Source of the DNA: Paramyrothecium sp. XJ0827
Lineage: Eukaryota; Ascomycota; Sordariomycetes; Hypocreales; Stachybotryaceae
Length of the DNA stretch: 64,000 nucleotides
Direction of reading: 5' to 3'
NCBI GenBank assembly: GCA_020881915.1
Contig: JAJFPB010000002.1
Span: 2,666,001 to 2,730,000 of the forward strand
The position numbers and the translations under genes were made by a program. Below, one piece after another: positions 48,001 to 59,640 of this stretch. The stretch's first letter is position 1, and each line of letters opens with the position of its first letter. The notes under the pieces are model-generated. The model had not been told where the DNA came from. It did not search any database and was given only the letters and a program-made list of their open reading frames with translations.

Positions 48001-49346
48001 TGCCTGACCAGCCTCCGTCCACCGACGCCGCTACCCGTCTAAGAAGCGCCGCTCTCCGTCCAAGTCCCTGGCACCGCAGCGCAGTCATCTTGGGGCCGAT
48101 GGCATCTGCGGCACCAGGATCCAACGCTGCCTTTGCCTCCCCACCCCTCTCCCGCGGGCCCTCTTTCATTGTCGGCTGCGCCCATGGCAGGGCTCCTCCC
48201 TCCCGCGGTGAATGGGCGCCAGGCCCTCTTGTTACCTAGGCGGATTTGCCGTCGTCATTGCGAAGCCTCGAGATGCCACGAACCCTGGGGTGTCTTCATC
48301 CGGCCGCTGCTAATCCTTTGTGGGAAGGCCAAGTCTCGCCTCCGCTCCATTGATCAATCGTGAACTATCCGGACCCCGGGACGGCCGTTGTTGTTCTCCC
48401 CTCCTTCTTATCGGCATTAGCAGCATGCATCCACAGAACCATTTTTCCACTGTGGCCGTTGTTATGCTACCACCGGCATGGATTCGCATATGCCTGCCAT
48501 GTCATCGTCTTATACCCGGCTATTGAGGCTCCTCGGCTCCTTGTCTCTTCTGGCCACTCCCTCCCTGTATACCTTGTCCGACTGTGGCTTGTTCCGAATC
48601 GACTCTTGTACACTCCTCGAGAGATTATCGTCCACTTCGGGTCCCTCCACAGAGAGCCCGTGGCTCCACTAGTACCTACCGAACCTTTCCTTTCCAACAG
48701 ATGCAGCAGTTCTACTGTATGTGCTTCTCGACGTGCGGTTTAGTCTACCACCCTAGCGAAACCACTGCTTCTTGGCCAACGCACTTTTGCCTCTATTCCC
48801 ACCCTACCCCTACAAAGCAATTCGAACCATGATTGAGTACTCTCGTTGGTCCATTATCATTGTGCTCTCAATGGCCAGAGTCGAGGACCAGAACATGCTC
48901 GACGACACGCCCTCACCATGCTTTCGTTGACCCACACTAGGGCTAGCTGCTGCGATCGTCTCTATGGTCCTCGCCTCCCTTCCTCTCCAAGTGTCATCAT
49001 CTGATACTCCCCCGGCCCTCATTCCTTAACGGGGTACAGGAAAGGCTAGTTATTGAGTCTGGGCTCGATGCATTATTCTTTTGGCTCGAAAATGTCATCT
49101 AAAGGGGCGTGGAAAAGTATAAAAAGGGCCATTGTGATCGAGTATGGCATGGAGACTCCTTCATCCTTTCTCATCACTTCAAATCAATCAACGGTTGCAA
49201 CTTATCCTGTCCTCTCTGTCTCCTCCTAAGACCACTTCAAGTCTTGATACCATCCCTCGTCCTGCCCTAGTTACAGTGCTTCGCATTGCCTCTACTTTTG
49301 TTACCTCATCACCTACTCCTGCGCTCCAATCGCACTAGCAATCACA
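45089..49346. other. Gene-poor region of about 4.3 kb
   Basis: No gene can be supported. Features seen: a (CCA)n stretch near 46110-46126, pyrimidine-rich tracts near 46390-46435 and 48130-48160, AGGTACCT at 47666-47673 and 47716-47723, AT-rich DNA at 47843-47875, and a TATA box for the next gene. Open frames are short or lack domains. Confidence 0.5.
49118..49125 (+). promoter_or_regulatory. TATA box of the small coiled-coil gene
   Basis: TATAAAAA lies 222 bases before the ATG at 49347, leaving room for a CT-rich 5' leader of roughly 190 bases (TCATCACTTCAAATCAATCA region onward). The clear TATA suggests a regulated gene. Confidence 0.55.
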
Positions 49347-50085
49347 ATGTCCGGCCCATACTCTACTGTTGCCTACTCCATGCCAATGGCTGTTCCTGCA
49401 AAGGGCAACCAATACCCAGCTTACAGCCAGTACTCTGTGTCACCTCCGGAGTGCGATGATTCCATGAGTTCCACTTCCGGCGTTCCCTCGTATGGCCACA
49501 GCGGCTACTCAGCAACTTCGGCTGGCTACTCTGGAAGCTCCGCGGATGAATACGACAGCACCAGGTCTGCTAGCGGCGTCGACTTCCAGGAATACATGCA
49601 AGATCGGTTCTCCAACAGCTTCAATCCCATTCCTCTCGATCGAAGCATGGCGGTTCAAGCGCAGACGTGAGTATTCAGACCACACAGCTAGGCGTTGGCC
49701 GGGCACAATGCCATTCACAGTTCATTCTTAATTGACTTTATTCCCACAGATCTGGAAAGTTGAACGCCAAGCACCGTGAGCTCCTGGAGCTGCAGCAGCA
49801 GGCACAGGCTCGGTTGGCAAGGACCCGTGAGCGTTTCCAGGATGGCATGCGCGATGCACGAGAAGTGCGTAGCGACCTGGAGTGGACGCAGAAGAAAGTA
49901 TCGTAAGTGGCCCAAATGCATCCAATCTGAGACAGGCAGGAATACATGTGCTTTTACGCGCGCCTAAATTGCAAAGCCATGAAACTGACTCTGTTTTCTT
50001 CAGGTCTCTGCAAACCAAGGCTGCCCGCAAACATCCCAAGGAGTACAGCAAGGCTCGCGCACGCTACCCATCCCCCGAATATTAA
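49347..50085 (+). CDS. Small coiled-coil protein, 184 aa, unrecognised function
   Basis: Exons 49347..49666, 49750..49902 and 50004..50085 are joined by introns of 83 nt (GTGAGT...CCACAG) and 101 nt (GTAAGT...CTTCAG). Residues 1-105 are Ser/Tyr/Gly-rich and disordered (MSGPYSTVAYSMPMAVPAKG; SGYSATSAGYSGSS). Residues about 108-160 form a strongly predicted helix or coiled coil (KHRELLELQQQAQARLARTR, DLEWTQKKVSSLQTKAARKH). It ends ARYPSPEY. The charge pattern and precise splicing support a real gene. I recognise no named family. A strong TATA and a CT-rich leader suggest good or inducible expression. It could be a bZIP-like remnant, but no basic DNA-binding signature precedes the coil. Confidence 0.75.
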
Positions 50086-51241
50086 GCAAATCCAGCAAAA
50101 TCCCCGGATCACGGAAACGGGGGTTTTTTTCAGCAATTTTAATGTACTGGTTGGTAATATTTGCGCTAAAAAGAGCGATTCTGGTGGTTTTACTCTATTC
50201 TACCAAGGAAGGTTGTTTGATACCTGGTATGTCGACGCATTATTTACACACACCCTCCCCTACCAGCACAACGGGATCAGGGGAGTTCGCATGGAGCAAC
50301 GTCAAGCATGGCACTAAAAGCGGCTATCTCGCATATCGTCAGCTGCGAGATCTCTTGCTGCCTTATGTGCCTGCATGCGGCGGCGACTTACCTCCACTCA
50401 CCGGATTTACGATCGCTGACAGGGGTGGGGGTTGAGAGCGGCTGTTGCACGACGAATTAGGATTTATGATTGGATGACTGGTTATATCTGGGCTGTTTGT
50501 TAAAAGTACACCTCCTCCCTGGCCGCTGCGGAGACGCAGGAACGCCATGTCAGGTTCAAGACGGCTGGGTCCGCACACGCCGGGACCATGGGGGCGGGGA
50601 AAACATCCGGTGCGGGAGTTTGATTTTAGGGCGGCTGTCTGAAAGTCTCATATTTGCGGGGGAAGTCAAGAAACCAGGCATAGGCTGGTGCAGGAGATGA
50701 CGGCGGCCTGGACTCCGGAACAGGCATTGCCATTTGTGGACATAATGTGGCTCTCTTGTATAGCTGGGCCATGTCCACCATTCGCGGCCGTAGTCCAATT
50801 GAATACTGTTGTTCGCTTAGACGCCCAGGCGTGTCAGTGCCCGTTCCCTGGACACAACGAGGCGTGTGCTGTAGGCCGGTGACGCCGTTATATACGATAA
50901 GTATACCCGGCCGGTCACCGAATGTTGTACTCCTCCCTGGTGTGCCCGTAGTATTGCCAGCAACCCCCGTCGAGTCTGCCCACATCGACAGGTGACGCAC
51001 GGCATCATGTGATCAGTTCCGATATGTCGTTGAGGTATGCCATATCGTCAGCTCTTCCCGTGAGGTTGGTGTTCGATCACGTGATCTCACGGTTGGCGCA
51101 GTTGTCCATGAAACTTATGACGACGAGTGTCCAGCAGCAAGTTGCTCTTCTCCAGTGTCAGAACATCGACATCGTCGATTTCATGGCCACTCCAGGTTCT
51201 GCCTCGCAAGGATCGTCGATGAGGACAGATACTTGGTGCAT
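50086..51241. other. Convergent intergenic region of about 1.2 kb
   Basis: Tail-to-tail spacer between the coiled-coil gene (+) and the small disordered protein gene (-). Open frames lack recognisable features. CACGTGATC-like sites occur near 51007 and 51078. Confidence 0.55.
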
Positions 51242-51814
51242 CTACCTGTTCGGAACGGCCTGTGTGTCTCGAGCTAGCCACGGGCCTTTGGACTGCAGGC
51301 CCAGGGAATCTTCTAGTCGTCTCCAGGGGTTCTCGTTCGACGATGGGTCGTAGTAGCCCTCGTACCATGGTGCTTGCCCCGCGGCATCCCCGCGGAAACG
51401 ACCGTTGCTATGCCCCGATTGCTGAGCTGGTGCGCCTTGCGGCGGAGGGCGCTGCGGCAGACCATGTTGCTGCCCGTGAAGCTGGCTCTCGACCTTCGTT
51501 CCCTGCTCGGCCGTCGTCGCTTCGCTACCATCCAGTCCCAGCGCTGCTCCCCCTTCCGCCTCGCCGTCCTCCTCGAGCGAGATCTCGTCGGCGTTCGACG
51601 AGGCCCGGGGTGCCTTGGACCGCGTGGACGTGCCCAGCGGGGTTGAATTTGAGCCCGTGGTGGCTTGCCTTGGAGGTGCTTGGCTGGCAAGCCCGGCAGC
51701 ATCGGCGTTGGGGTTGTACTTGCGCTTCTTTTGGGGCCGGTCTTGCGCGCCGAAGGAGGCGAAGCCCATGGCCTGGGCCATGGCCTGGGCGTCCGCGTCC
51801 GCGTCGAGATCCAT
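51242..51814 (-). CDS. Small disordered protein with MGFASFG motif, 190 aa
   Basis: Intronless from the ATG at 51814; the frame is open eight codons upstream but only to a TTG. The start MDLDADADAQAMAQAMGFAS leads into FGAQDRPQKKRKYNPNADA, a basic segment that could be a nuclear localisation signal. The middle is Pro/Gln/Ser/Thr-rich and disordered with an acidic stretch (ISLEEDGEAEGG). The C-terminus WYEGYYDPSSNENPWRRLED is aromatic and more conserved-looking. Repeated Asp-Ala codons and NPW motifs suggest a real, possibly RNA-associated or nuclear protein, but I cannot name it. It is divergent from the lipocalin-like gene. Confidence 0.65.
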   Translation of the reverse strand: MDLDADADAQAMAQAMGFASFGAQDRPQKKRKYNPNADAAGLASQAPPRQATTGSNSTPLGTSTRSKAPRASSNADEISLEEDGEAEGGAALGLDGSEATTAEQGTKVESQLHGQQHGLPQRPPPQGAPAQQSGHSNGRFRGDAAGQAPWYEGYYDPSSNENPWRRLEDSLGLQSKGPWLARDTQAVPNR

Positions 51815-52631
51815 GGGAGGCGAAGAAGCGGCGCGCAAAGTCTGGAGCGTACTGTAGCGCTCTTCTGTGTGCTGATCTTAGTCACGACTCGTCGGGCATC
51901 CGGGGGGAGATGGCGTGGTGAGCGGCGACAACTTCGAGGACCAGGTCGTTACTGGTTTTAATGTCGGTCTCAGAGGTCCAAGGCTCTGGGAAAGACAGCA
52001 CTTGTCCCCGAATGACCGGCAGGCGTGGTCCCGTACCTCATGTGGGTCGCAGGGTCGGTTTCTCCCAAGCATGAGTTTCCATCCAATCAACTGCCGGCGC
52101 CCCATCCAGTGTAATTTATGTACGGTAACGTTACCCTGGAGCACCGAAGCATGCGACGGCACCACGAACTTTGAAATATCATTTGCTTGTTTGCTGAAGG
52201 ACTGGTAAAGTCGAATGCCTTCTTTGTACGATTGTAGCAACGGGAAACTGACTACCTTAGCTAGGACCATGTGAATTTGAAACTTCTTCGGAACGTAGCG
52301 GCTCCTAGTGATACGACGTTTTTTTTAATTTGGTACATCCAATCAGAGCAATCACCACTTGTGTTTGTGCAAGCCGTCCTGTACGCTGTTCGACCTTATG
52401 AAAGGGGGTTGATTGTCGTTCGTCTCTGAATATTTATATTCCGTCCGTGTCTCTCATAATACAACCTGTAAATTACATCAATTTAACCCATTCCCACGAC
52501 GTCATAATTGATTTAAAGTCGTCGCTGGCCTTCCCAAGAACACCACAGCCTTTTTCCCAACCTGATCGCTAGATACCACAGCCAACAGAGCATTATAGAA
52601 TCAAGGGGCAACAGACGTCCTTGTCGCCATC
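51815..52631. other. Divergent intergenic region of about 0.8 kb
   Basis: Promoters of the disordered protein gene (-) and lipocalin-like gene (+). A T-run is at 52319-52327, and AT-rich TATTTATATT is near 52430-52440. No gene is seen. Confidence 0.6.
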
Positions 52632-53234
52632 ATGGCCGACGCCAAGCCCATTGAGCTATCCATCCCCTCCAAATATGCACCTAAGAAGTCCGGTCCGCCG
52701 GTTCCCCCATCGACGCCGGACCTGGAGTGGTTGACACGCACCTGGTCCGTCACCCACTCGACGCTGGCCATGTGGCGCTCCGCCCGCAACGTGCGCATCA
52801 CCTACAAGCTGCTCCCGGCCAAGAGCGACCTGCGCCCGCGCATGGACGACCTCGTCGAGTACGAGCCCTCCGACAAGGCCCCCGGCACCGCCCTGAAGCG
52901 GGTCGAGGGCATCGACACGCAGGCCGACGTCGGCTGGGACTGGAAGGGCAAGGGCCTGCTCTTCTTCGTCGGCAGCCACTGGGAGATACTGGGCTGGGGC
53001 GAGGCCGAGACCGAGGACGGGGCCAAGGAGAGGTGGGCGGTGACGTGGTTCGCGCCAACCGTGTTCACCAAGGAAGGGCTGGACATCTACTGCGACCGCA
53101 AGGAGGGCCTGAGCGAGCGGACGTACAGCAACATCATAGAGGCTTTCAAGAAGCTGGAGGCCAAGCCCGTCGCCGACATGGTCGAGAAGGACATGCTACC
53201 GGTGGAGATCAAGTTGCCGTGGACGGAGAAGTGA
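52632..53234 (+). CDS. Lipocalin-like small cytosolic protein, 200 aa
   Basis: Intronless, 200 aa from the ATG at 52632. The N-terminus has a Pro-rich leader (PSKYAPKKSGPPVPP). DLEWLTRTWSVTHSTLAMWR follows as a Trp-containing first strand. Alternating polar and apolar strands come next (VRITYKLL, GKGLLFFVGSHWEILGWGE, ERWAVTWFAP), ending in a helix (SNIIEAFKKLEAKPVADM). This is the layout of a lipocalin/calycin beta-barrel, which binds small hydrophobic ligands. The fold call is inference from strand pattern and the W-containing start; no ligand can be assigned. There is no signal peptide. Very GC-rich third positions suggest strong expression and also leave other frames open. Confidence 0.75.
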   Translation: MADAKPIELSIPSKYAPKKSGPPVPPSTPDLEWLTRTWSVTHSTLAMWRSARNVRITYKLLPAKSDLRPRMDDLVEYEPSDKAPGTALKRVEGIDTQADVGWDWKGKGLLFFVGSHWEILGWGEAETEDGAKERWAVTWFAPTVFTKEGLDIYCDRKEGLSERTYSNIIEAFKKLEAKPVADMVEKDMLPVEIKLPWTEK

Positions 53235-53405
53235 AGGGGGACAAAAAAGATACCCAGATTAGATGTTTTCATTCTCACAAGCTGGTGGCCAGAGAGCCGG
53301 CGAGACCAGCGGCACAGGATGCCAGTTTAGTTCAATTGCTTTCAAATTGTAGCCGGGTATCTCGAGTGTTCATTAAACATGCCTGCGGCGGCCATGGGCA
53401 TCCGC

Positions 53406-54409
53406 CTAAGAGTGGGAATGTCCGTGGCGACGGCGCCGCTCCCTCTCCCTATCAAGCTCTCCTTCCACCCGCCCACCGTGTCTGCCATCATCTTCTCGAT
53501 GGTCTCGTGAACGATGGTGCCTACGGGACGAGTGATGCCTCTCGCAACGCTCCCCTTCCGAGCGCTCGTGTCTACGGATCCGCTTTTCTCGATGCCGCTC
53601 CTCCCTGCGCAGCTGCTTCAGCTCGGCTTCCCGCTCCTCTTGGAATTTGGTGCGCTCATGCTTAAGCTCCCTGACCTTGGATGCGCCCTTCCTCATCATG
53701 GCGAGCGGGTCGTCTGCTGCCATGCGCTGCGATGCTCGTTCCTTGCGATTCGGATCGTCTCTCCCCCAGACGTTCTTGGTGATGGGCTCGGTGGCTGCCG
53801 GGTCTGCTTCGGAATACCATGGCTTTTGAATCCCGTCTCTGCCTGCAGCATTCGAGAAGCGCATCGTGTATTGGTCCTCGTACTCTCTCTTCTTTTTGCG
53901 AGCCTCTTTCTCGGCCTCTTCGTTCTTCTGCGCATGCGCCCTCTCTCGCTCGTTGCCGAAAAGATCGATATGACCGGCATCGTCGACGATGGGCGCCGAG
54001 CTCGTAACCTTCTTCGTTGACTCCAGTGGCGCGATAGAAAGCTCGTTCCGCTCCCGAGCCAAGCGTAGCTCGAAATCTGTGTCGTCTTCGCCTGGTCGCT
54101 TCCGCTTTTTGCGTCCGGCCGCAGCAGGTATGCCCACCGTGTCGCGAGAGGCGCCGACACCTCCATCATCCACTTCTGGCAAAGGTGGCGGGACTTCTCC
54201 ACGAAGGATGGCTAGACGTCGCTGAGCGTCTACTTCCTGCATGCGCTGCTCCTCTGCCTCCTCTGCTGCCTTGGCTGCAGCCTCATCGCGGCGAACCCGG
54301 GCGATGTTGTCGGCGTTGTAGACGTTCCATGACTTCTTTCCAAGCAGGTGACTGTAGTTTGTGAGTCAAGGCGATGGGTATCAGCGAATGATTTCACTCA
54401 CAGTGGCAT
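53406..54409 (-). CDS. Cir_N-domain protein, LENG1-like, putative splicing-associated
   Basis: Two exons give 317 aa. Exon 1 is only 8 nt (54409..54402, ATG CCA CT) and exon 2 is 54351..53406; the 50-nt intron is GTGAGT...CTACAG. Splicing yields MPLHLLGKKSWNVYNADNIA and then RVRRDEAAAKAAEEAEEQRM, the Cir_N signature (PF10197) shared by CIR, CWC25 and LENG1 proteins. A basic KKRKRP segment near 85 may be a nuclear signal. After that the protein is charged and helical with FSNAAGRDGIQKPWYSE and KNVWGRDDP, the LENG1-type middle. The C-terminus is an Arg/His/Glu-rich tail. Relatives are spliceosome-linked or nuclear. LENG1-like is favoured over CWC25 because the WYSE block is present. It faces SEC18 head-to-head. 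Confidence 0.8.
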
Positions 54410-54943
54410 CTTGAAAAGAAGGCGTGGATTCCTACCCAGGAAAGCTTCTGCCTGCGGTCTTTGCCTCGCGCTTGTAGTGTGCGCTTCTGGCAAACTTCAC
54501 ATGAAAACCACCTACAGCCTTAAAGTCGTCGTCACGTCCAGCGGAAACCGATCATGTTTAAACAACCGGTCTGCTGAGGCAGCAATGTCTCAGCATGATT
54601 TAGTGCACAGGCAACTAAGTAAAGCTAGGTTGCTTGCGTGGGGTTGGTTGGGGAGTCGTGTCGAGGGGAGCTACTCTGTACTTAACTATGACATAGCTGG
54701 CCGCTAATCCTAATGGAGTACTTTGGCAACGAAACGGAGGTGAGACCCTGGGGTCATCGCCCCTCGTCAGTGCCAACGCCAAACTTTACATGTCCTCTTT
54801 CTGTTTCCCTTTTGTCAATTAACAAGTTCCCGTCATTTCAAGCATAAAGTGGACGTTTTCTTTGATTTTTCTCGTCTTCGAAAACAGCAACCCACATCGA
54901 CCCTAAACTCCGTCTTCGACCTTCAATAGACTCGTCCGCGACC
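54410..54943. promoter_or_regulatory. Divergent promoter of the Cir_N gene and SEC18
   Basis: 534 bp between start codons. The SEC18 side shows a CT-rich leader and TTTTCTTTGATTTTTCTCGTC near 54856-54876. No TATA box is convincing. Confidence 0.45.
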
Positions 54944-57591
54944 ATGTCTCGAGCCCCTCCACCCGGCGGTTCTGGCCGCATGCCCTTCAGTGGTATGGGA
55001 CTGCCTGGAGCAAACCCGCGCGCCCCTCCTGGACAGGGACAACCTCCCAGAGGCTCATACGGTGGTGGAGATGGCTATGGTGCACCCCAGGGTTATCCTG
55101 AGCCCTCGCAAAGCCGAGGGCCTCCCGGCGGCTACGGTTCTCCTCAACCACCAAGCGCAGGGAGATACAGCGAGAAAGGCCCATCAAGACAACCTGGGCC
55201 CGCCAGGCAGGTCCCGCTGAGGGTCGAGAAGATCACAGACAAGTCTCTGCAGTCAAGACTCATCTACGGCAATCTGTAAGAACCCTGCGTCCATCAAGTC
55301 CCGCCCCCTCGATGGATTCTAATTATTTGTCAAGTTGCGCCGTATCCCCCGAAGACTTCCCAGCTAGCCGCGATGCATCCGATTTTTATATCCTATTAAG
55401 GGGAGGGCAGCCTGTCGGCGAGTACGTCGTCACAGCCAAGGCCGTTCCAGGTTTCCCACCTGGCTGCATCAGTTTGTCTGATCCCCAGCGCTCATGGTGT
55501 GGTATCACTATGAGAGATACCTTCACAGGAGAGATCTTCGATCCATTCGCGGCAGGCGGCAAGGCATACCTCGGCACTTTAGACCTTGAGATTGGCTTTG
55601 CGTCACCCAACAAGAAGACCGAGGTGCCGTACGATGAGGATGAACTCTCAAAGATTTTCATCGACACCTACCAAAACCAGGTCCTCTCTCCCGGCCAAAG
55701 AATCTTGATGGATGTTCGAAACATCCCACTCCTGATAATTGTCAAAACTGTTGGCCTGGTTGACCTTGCTATGGCATCCGATGACGCCGGAAAACAGGTG
55801 CACCGAGAGGCTCACGCCAGGGGTATCCTGACGAACCAGACCCGAGTTCTATTCCACAGGGACGGAAAGGGTGACTTTAATCTCAAGCCCTCCATGTCAA
55901 AGCCGAACTCCAACGCAATCCTGGCCCCCGATTTCAAATTCGAGGACATGGGTATTGGTGGTCTTGGTAACGAATTCTCTACAATTTTCCGCCGAGCCTT
56001 CGCCTCTCGCGTCTTTCCTCCTGGCCTGGTTGCTAAGATTGGCATTCCTCACGTCAAGGGAATGCTTCTATATGGTCCTCCTGGAACCGGAAAGACCCTC
56101 ATTGCCCGGCAGATTGGCAAGATGTTGAACGCTCGACCACCCAAAGTCATCAATGGCCCAGAAGTACTCAACAAGTACGTTGGTCAATCAGAGGAAAATA
56201 TCAGGAAACTATTTGCGGATGCCGAGAAGGAATACAAGGAAAAGGGCGACGAAAGTAGTTTGCACATCATTATTTTCGATGAGCTGGATGCCGTGTGCAA
56301 ACAGCGAGGCTCAGGCGCTGGTGGCGGTACAGGTGTTGGTGACAGCGTTGTCAACCAGCTGCTCTCTAAGCTTGACGGTGTTGATCAACTTAACAACATT
56401 CTGTTGATTGGAATGACCAACAGAAAGGACATGATTGATGATGCGCTGTTGCGGCCCGGACGTCTTGAGGTCCATCTTGAGATCTCTTTGCCGGACGAAC
56501 CGGGCCGTCTCGAGATTCTCAAGATTCACACGAACAAGATGAAAACCAATGGCCTGCTTGATACAGATGTTGATCTGGAAGAGCTGGCAGGATTGACCAA
56601 GAACTTCTCTGGCGCTGAGTTGAATGGCCTCGTCAAGGCTGCCGCATCGTTTGCTTTCTCACGACACACCGAGGTCGGACAGCTGGCCGCAGTCAAGCAA
56701 GATGTTGCGAACATGAAGGTTAACCGAAGCGACTTCATGCAGGCGTTGACCGAGGTTCGCCCTGCGTATGGTGTTTCCGAGGCTGAGCTTGAGGATGCCG
56801 TCAGATTGGGCATTATCCGCTATGCCCCTCACATCGATGGAACCATCCAAGAGATGATGCGTGTGGTTGGCATGATCAAAGAGGATCCTAACAAGTTCAG
56901 CACGTCTGTCTTGTTTCATGGTCCGAAGGCTTCTGGCAAGACGGCTCTGGCAGCCCACATTGCAACGCAATCGGGCTTTCCCTTTGTCAAAATGGTTACT
57001 CCAGCCGATCTTGTCGGCTACAGGGACGACTTCGCGAAGAAGGACTACGTGCACAAGGCTTTTACGGATGCCTATAAGTCTCCTGCCAGTATTCTAATTC
57101 TCGATGATTTTGAGCGCTTGATTGGATGGAATCCAATTGGGCCTCGATTTTCCAACGTTATGCTGGAGGCTTTGACCACTCTCATAGTATCCAAGCCACC
57201 CAAGGTACGTGCCAGGAACAAGAAGATTCTAATCAGAAACTAACGGCGTCATTAGAACCACCGGCTGCTAGTATTCGTCACCACATCAAAGGCATCAGTG
57301 CTCAAAATGCTCGAGGTTGACATGGACTTTGCGAAGAAGGTGGCGGTGCCTGCTGTGGCCAATCTTCGGGAGCTTGGCACAGTCTTGCAAGAATCACGAG
57401 CGTTCAACTCTGCTGATGTCGGACAGGCCCTTGGCCATGTGCAGCAGGGCTCGGGCTCGGACGCCGTGGGCGTCGGCATCAAAACGGTTCTCGATTGCAT
57501 CTTTGAGGCGAGAGCGGGCGGGCCCGATACTAACGTTTCGGAGACATTTTCGGAGTTGTTGGTGGAGAAGATACAAGACTTGCGTGAATAG
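54944..57591 (+). CDS. SEC18: Sec18/NSF AAA-ATPase for SNARE disassembly
   Basis: Exons 54944..55275, 55335..57204 and 57256..57591 with introns of 59 and 51 nt give 845 aa. The first 80 or so residues are Gly/Pro/Tyr-rich and disordered, longer than in yeast. The N domain follows (VSPEDFPASRDASDFYILL). The D1 ATPase has Walker A GPPGTGKT (Lys364), Walker B IIIFDELDAV (Asp426, Glu427) and LIGMTNRKDMIDDALLRPGR. The D2 domain has Walker A GPKASGKT (Lys646) and LILDDFERLIGW. The last exon starts NHRLLVFVTTSK. Sec18 uses ATP with alpha-SNAP (Sec17) to disassemble SNARE complexes in vesicle fusion. Identification is firm. Confidence 0.97.
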
Positions 57592-58159
57592 ATATGGAAG
57601 ATAGGCTAAGATCTCGATCGTATCAGATCTATCATGAATATACATTATAACGTTTTGATGCGAAGGCGCTTTGAGGCTTCAAAATCGTAGGAAAGAACAT
57701 AATGGTGCTTGCGGCGTTCTGGGAACCACTCTTCAGGGTGATATTTCCATTAGGCGACTCGGGTTGGTACTTGGAATGTCATGCATTATGCAACTCGTCG
57801 ATCAATTTTGCTGTAGAAGGCGGAAATTTCCCTTGACAGAAACGTGGGATAGCCGTTTGGGCCGAGGCAAGTCGTGGCGCCCTGAAGATCTCTCTGCAGG
57901 GTTCAGAAAACCCGAAAAGAAACCCTTACAATTTGACAATAAATCAAGGTAAAACTCACACACGCGTCGCATGGTCACACATTGGTTTTCCACAAAAAGA
58001 CCTCTAAGCGCCGCCGTGACGCGGGAGACACGCAATGCAAGAATGGCATATGCTCTTTGGCAAATCGGGTCAGATGCAGCTATCCAATCCTGGTGGTGGG
58101 ATTCTCACGTCCGCTGCGCCTGTCGCGATAGAAGCCGGATAGGGACGTACGGTAGGATT

Positions 58160-58174
58160 CACACACACACACAC
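58160..58174. repeat. (AC)n dinucleotide tract
   Basis: A short uninterrupted run of AC read in the sequence, intergenic. Confidence 0.8.
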
Positions 58175-59640
58175 AAACGCACAAGAGAACGAGTGGGATA
58201 TTTGCCGCGCCGCTGGGACTTTGTCAAAGGTTGGCGACCGAGTAACTCGTGCCGCGCCCGACGTGCATCGGAGACTGTGCCCAAAGCGAGAAGGCCGCCG
58301 AAGGTGCCTGAGCGGCGTGGCAGACGGGCTTCCACTCCTCCCTTGTGAGGCCCATGTGGTCGTCCCCTCGCCTGACTTACAGGTCTTGGCGTCGTTTCTC
58401 GATGCGCGCGATGGGACGCATGGGACGCTGGTTGGGCCCAGCGGCTCTTGCACGTATGGGAGCGCGCGAGTTCTGAAGCTGTGTACGACTTCACCGTGGC
58501 TGGTTTGCTTGTAGGGGAGGGGGCTTGGTTTTTTCCGACAATCAGGTACGGCCTTAAGAGTGGCCAATGGTTGCGCGTTCGGCCGGTGGCTATCGGAGGT
58601 TATGCTTGAGTCGAAGATGATGAGTAGCGCAGTTTTTAGAAGATGGGGAGCACTGCCCCGGATAGTACTTTGGTGCGCATCTCCCGACACCTAAGATTGA
58701 TCGCAATCGACAGCCATCAAACCAGGCGATGACGTGCAAGACGGGACGGGTCGCGATGTGGGAGGTGGTGGACATCGGCCATTCAATGCAACCTGCCGTA
58801 CATGAGCATGGCCGTTGGAGGACAGTCACTGTCCTTCAGAAACGAATCAGGTCACCGACGACGGGGCCGCGGTGCAGCAGCCGGCAGGTGAATGGTTGTG
58901 GGCAGTGTACATTGGTGAACCATGATTGGTACAAGCACGAGTCGTGCCCCATTAGCAGTCTGTTCTGCATGACCACATGGGCTGAGGCTGGATGGATCAC
59001 GGGTGGCAGTACCATTGTCTTTCACGGAACGCACACCCACGATCCGGTCTGTCAGGTCTCTCCCCTTACCCTTTCAGTTTTGAGGACTCTGACCTGGACT
59101 GTCTCAAAGTACAATACAGGGAGGTAAAAGCTTGCCATGACGTCTCTGTTGCGGGCCTTTCCTTGTTGCCGGGTGGCTCGCTTCGGGCCTTCCGCCCCTT
59201 TTTAAAGAACCATTGGGAGCGGGCGTCAAAGACCCAGATCCAGACCCAGCCCCCGGGGTAACTATCGTCAGGCCGGCTCAGGAGGACCATATTGACGGGG
59301 GCGCTCGCCGACCACTCGGGTCGGACGCCATTGACGAAGGCTTGCTGTTCTATGGGTACCTCTGCACTAGAGTTGCGGTAGAGTCTTGGGTCGCGCCGCC
59401 GCTGGCCAGTAGGGAAACGCGACGCTGGCCCAGGGGAGCACGGAAATTGGGGACGACGCGCCCCAGACTAGGGTCCAGCCACTGCACCAATCTCCAGGTG
59501 GGCAAGCGAGAGCACATGCTTACACTGTCGCCAAGGGCGGTGTGACGAACCGAATCGTCCATTGGAGAGCGCAATTTTCAAGGACCAAGATCGCGTGGAA
59601 TAAGGTACCTTGCTGGGCGACGGAGAGGGAGAGGGAGAGG

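Noticed and set aside
48810..48832. GGTTCGAAT-like B-box on the minus strand, possible tRNA
   Set aside because: The flanking bases do not form a T-arm or acceptor stem, and no matching A-box precedes it.
52727..53665. 312-codon plus-strand frame overlapping the lipocalin-like gene
   Set aside because: It is out of frame with the recognised gene, Arg/Gly/His-rich, and crosses into the convergent neighbour; a shadow of high GC3.
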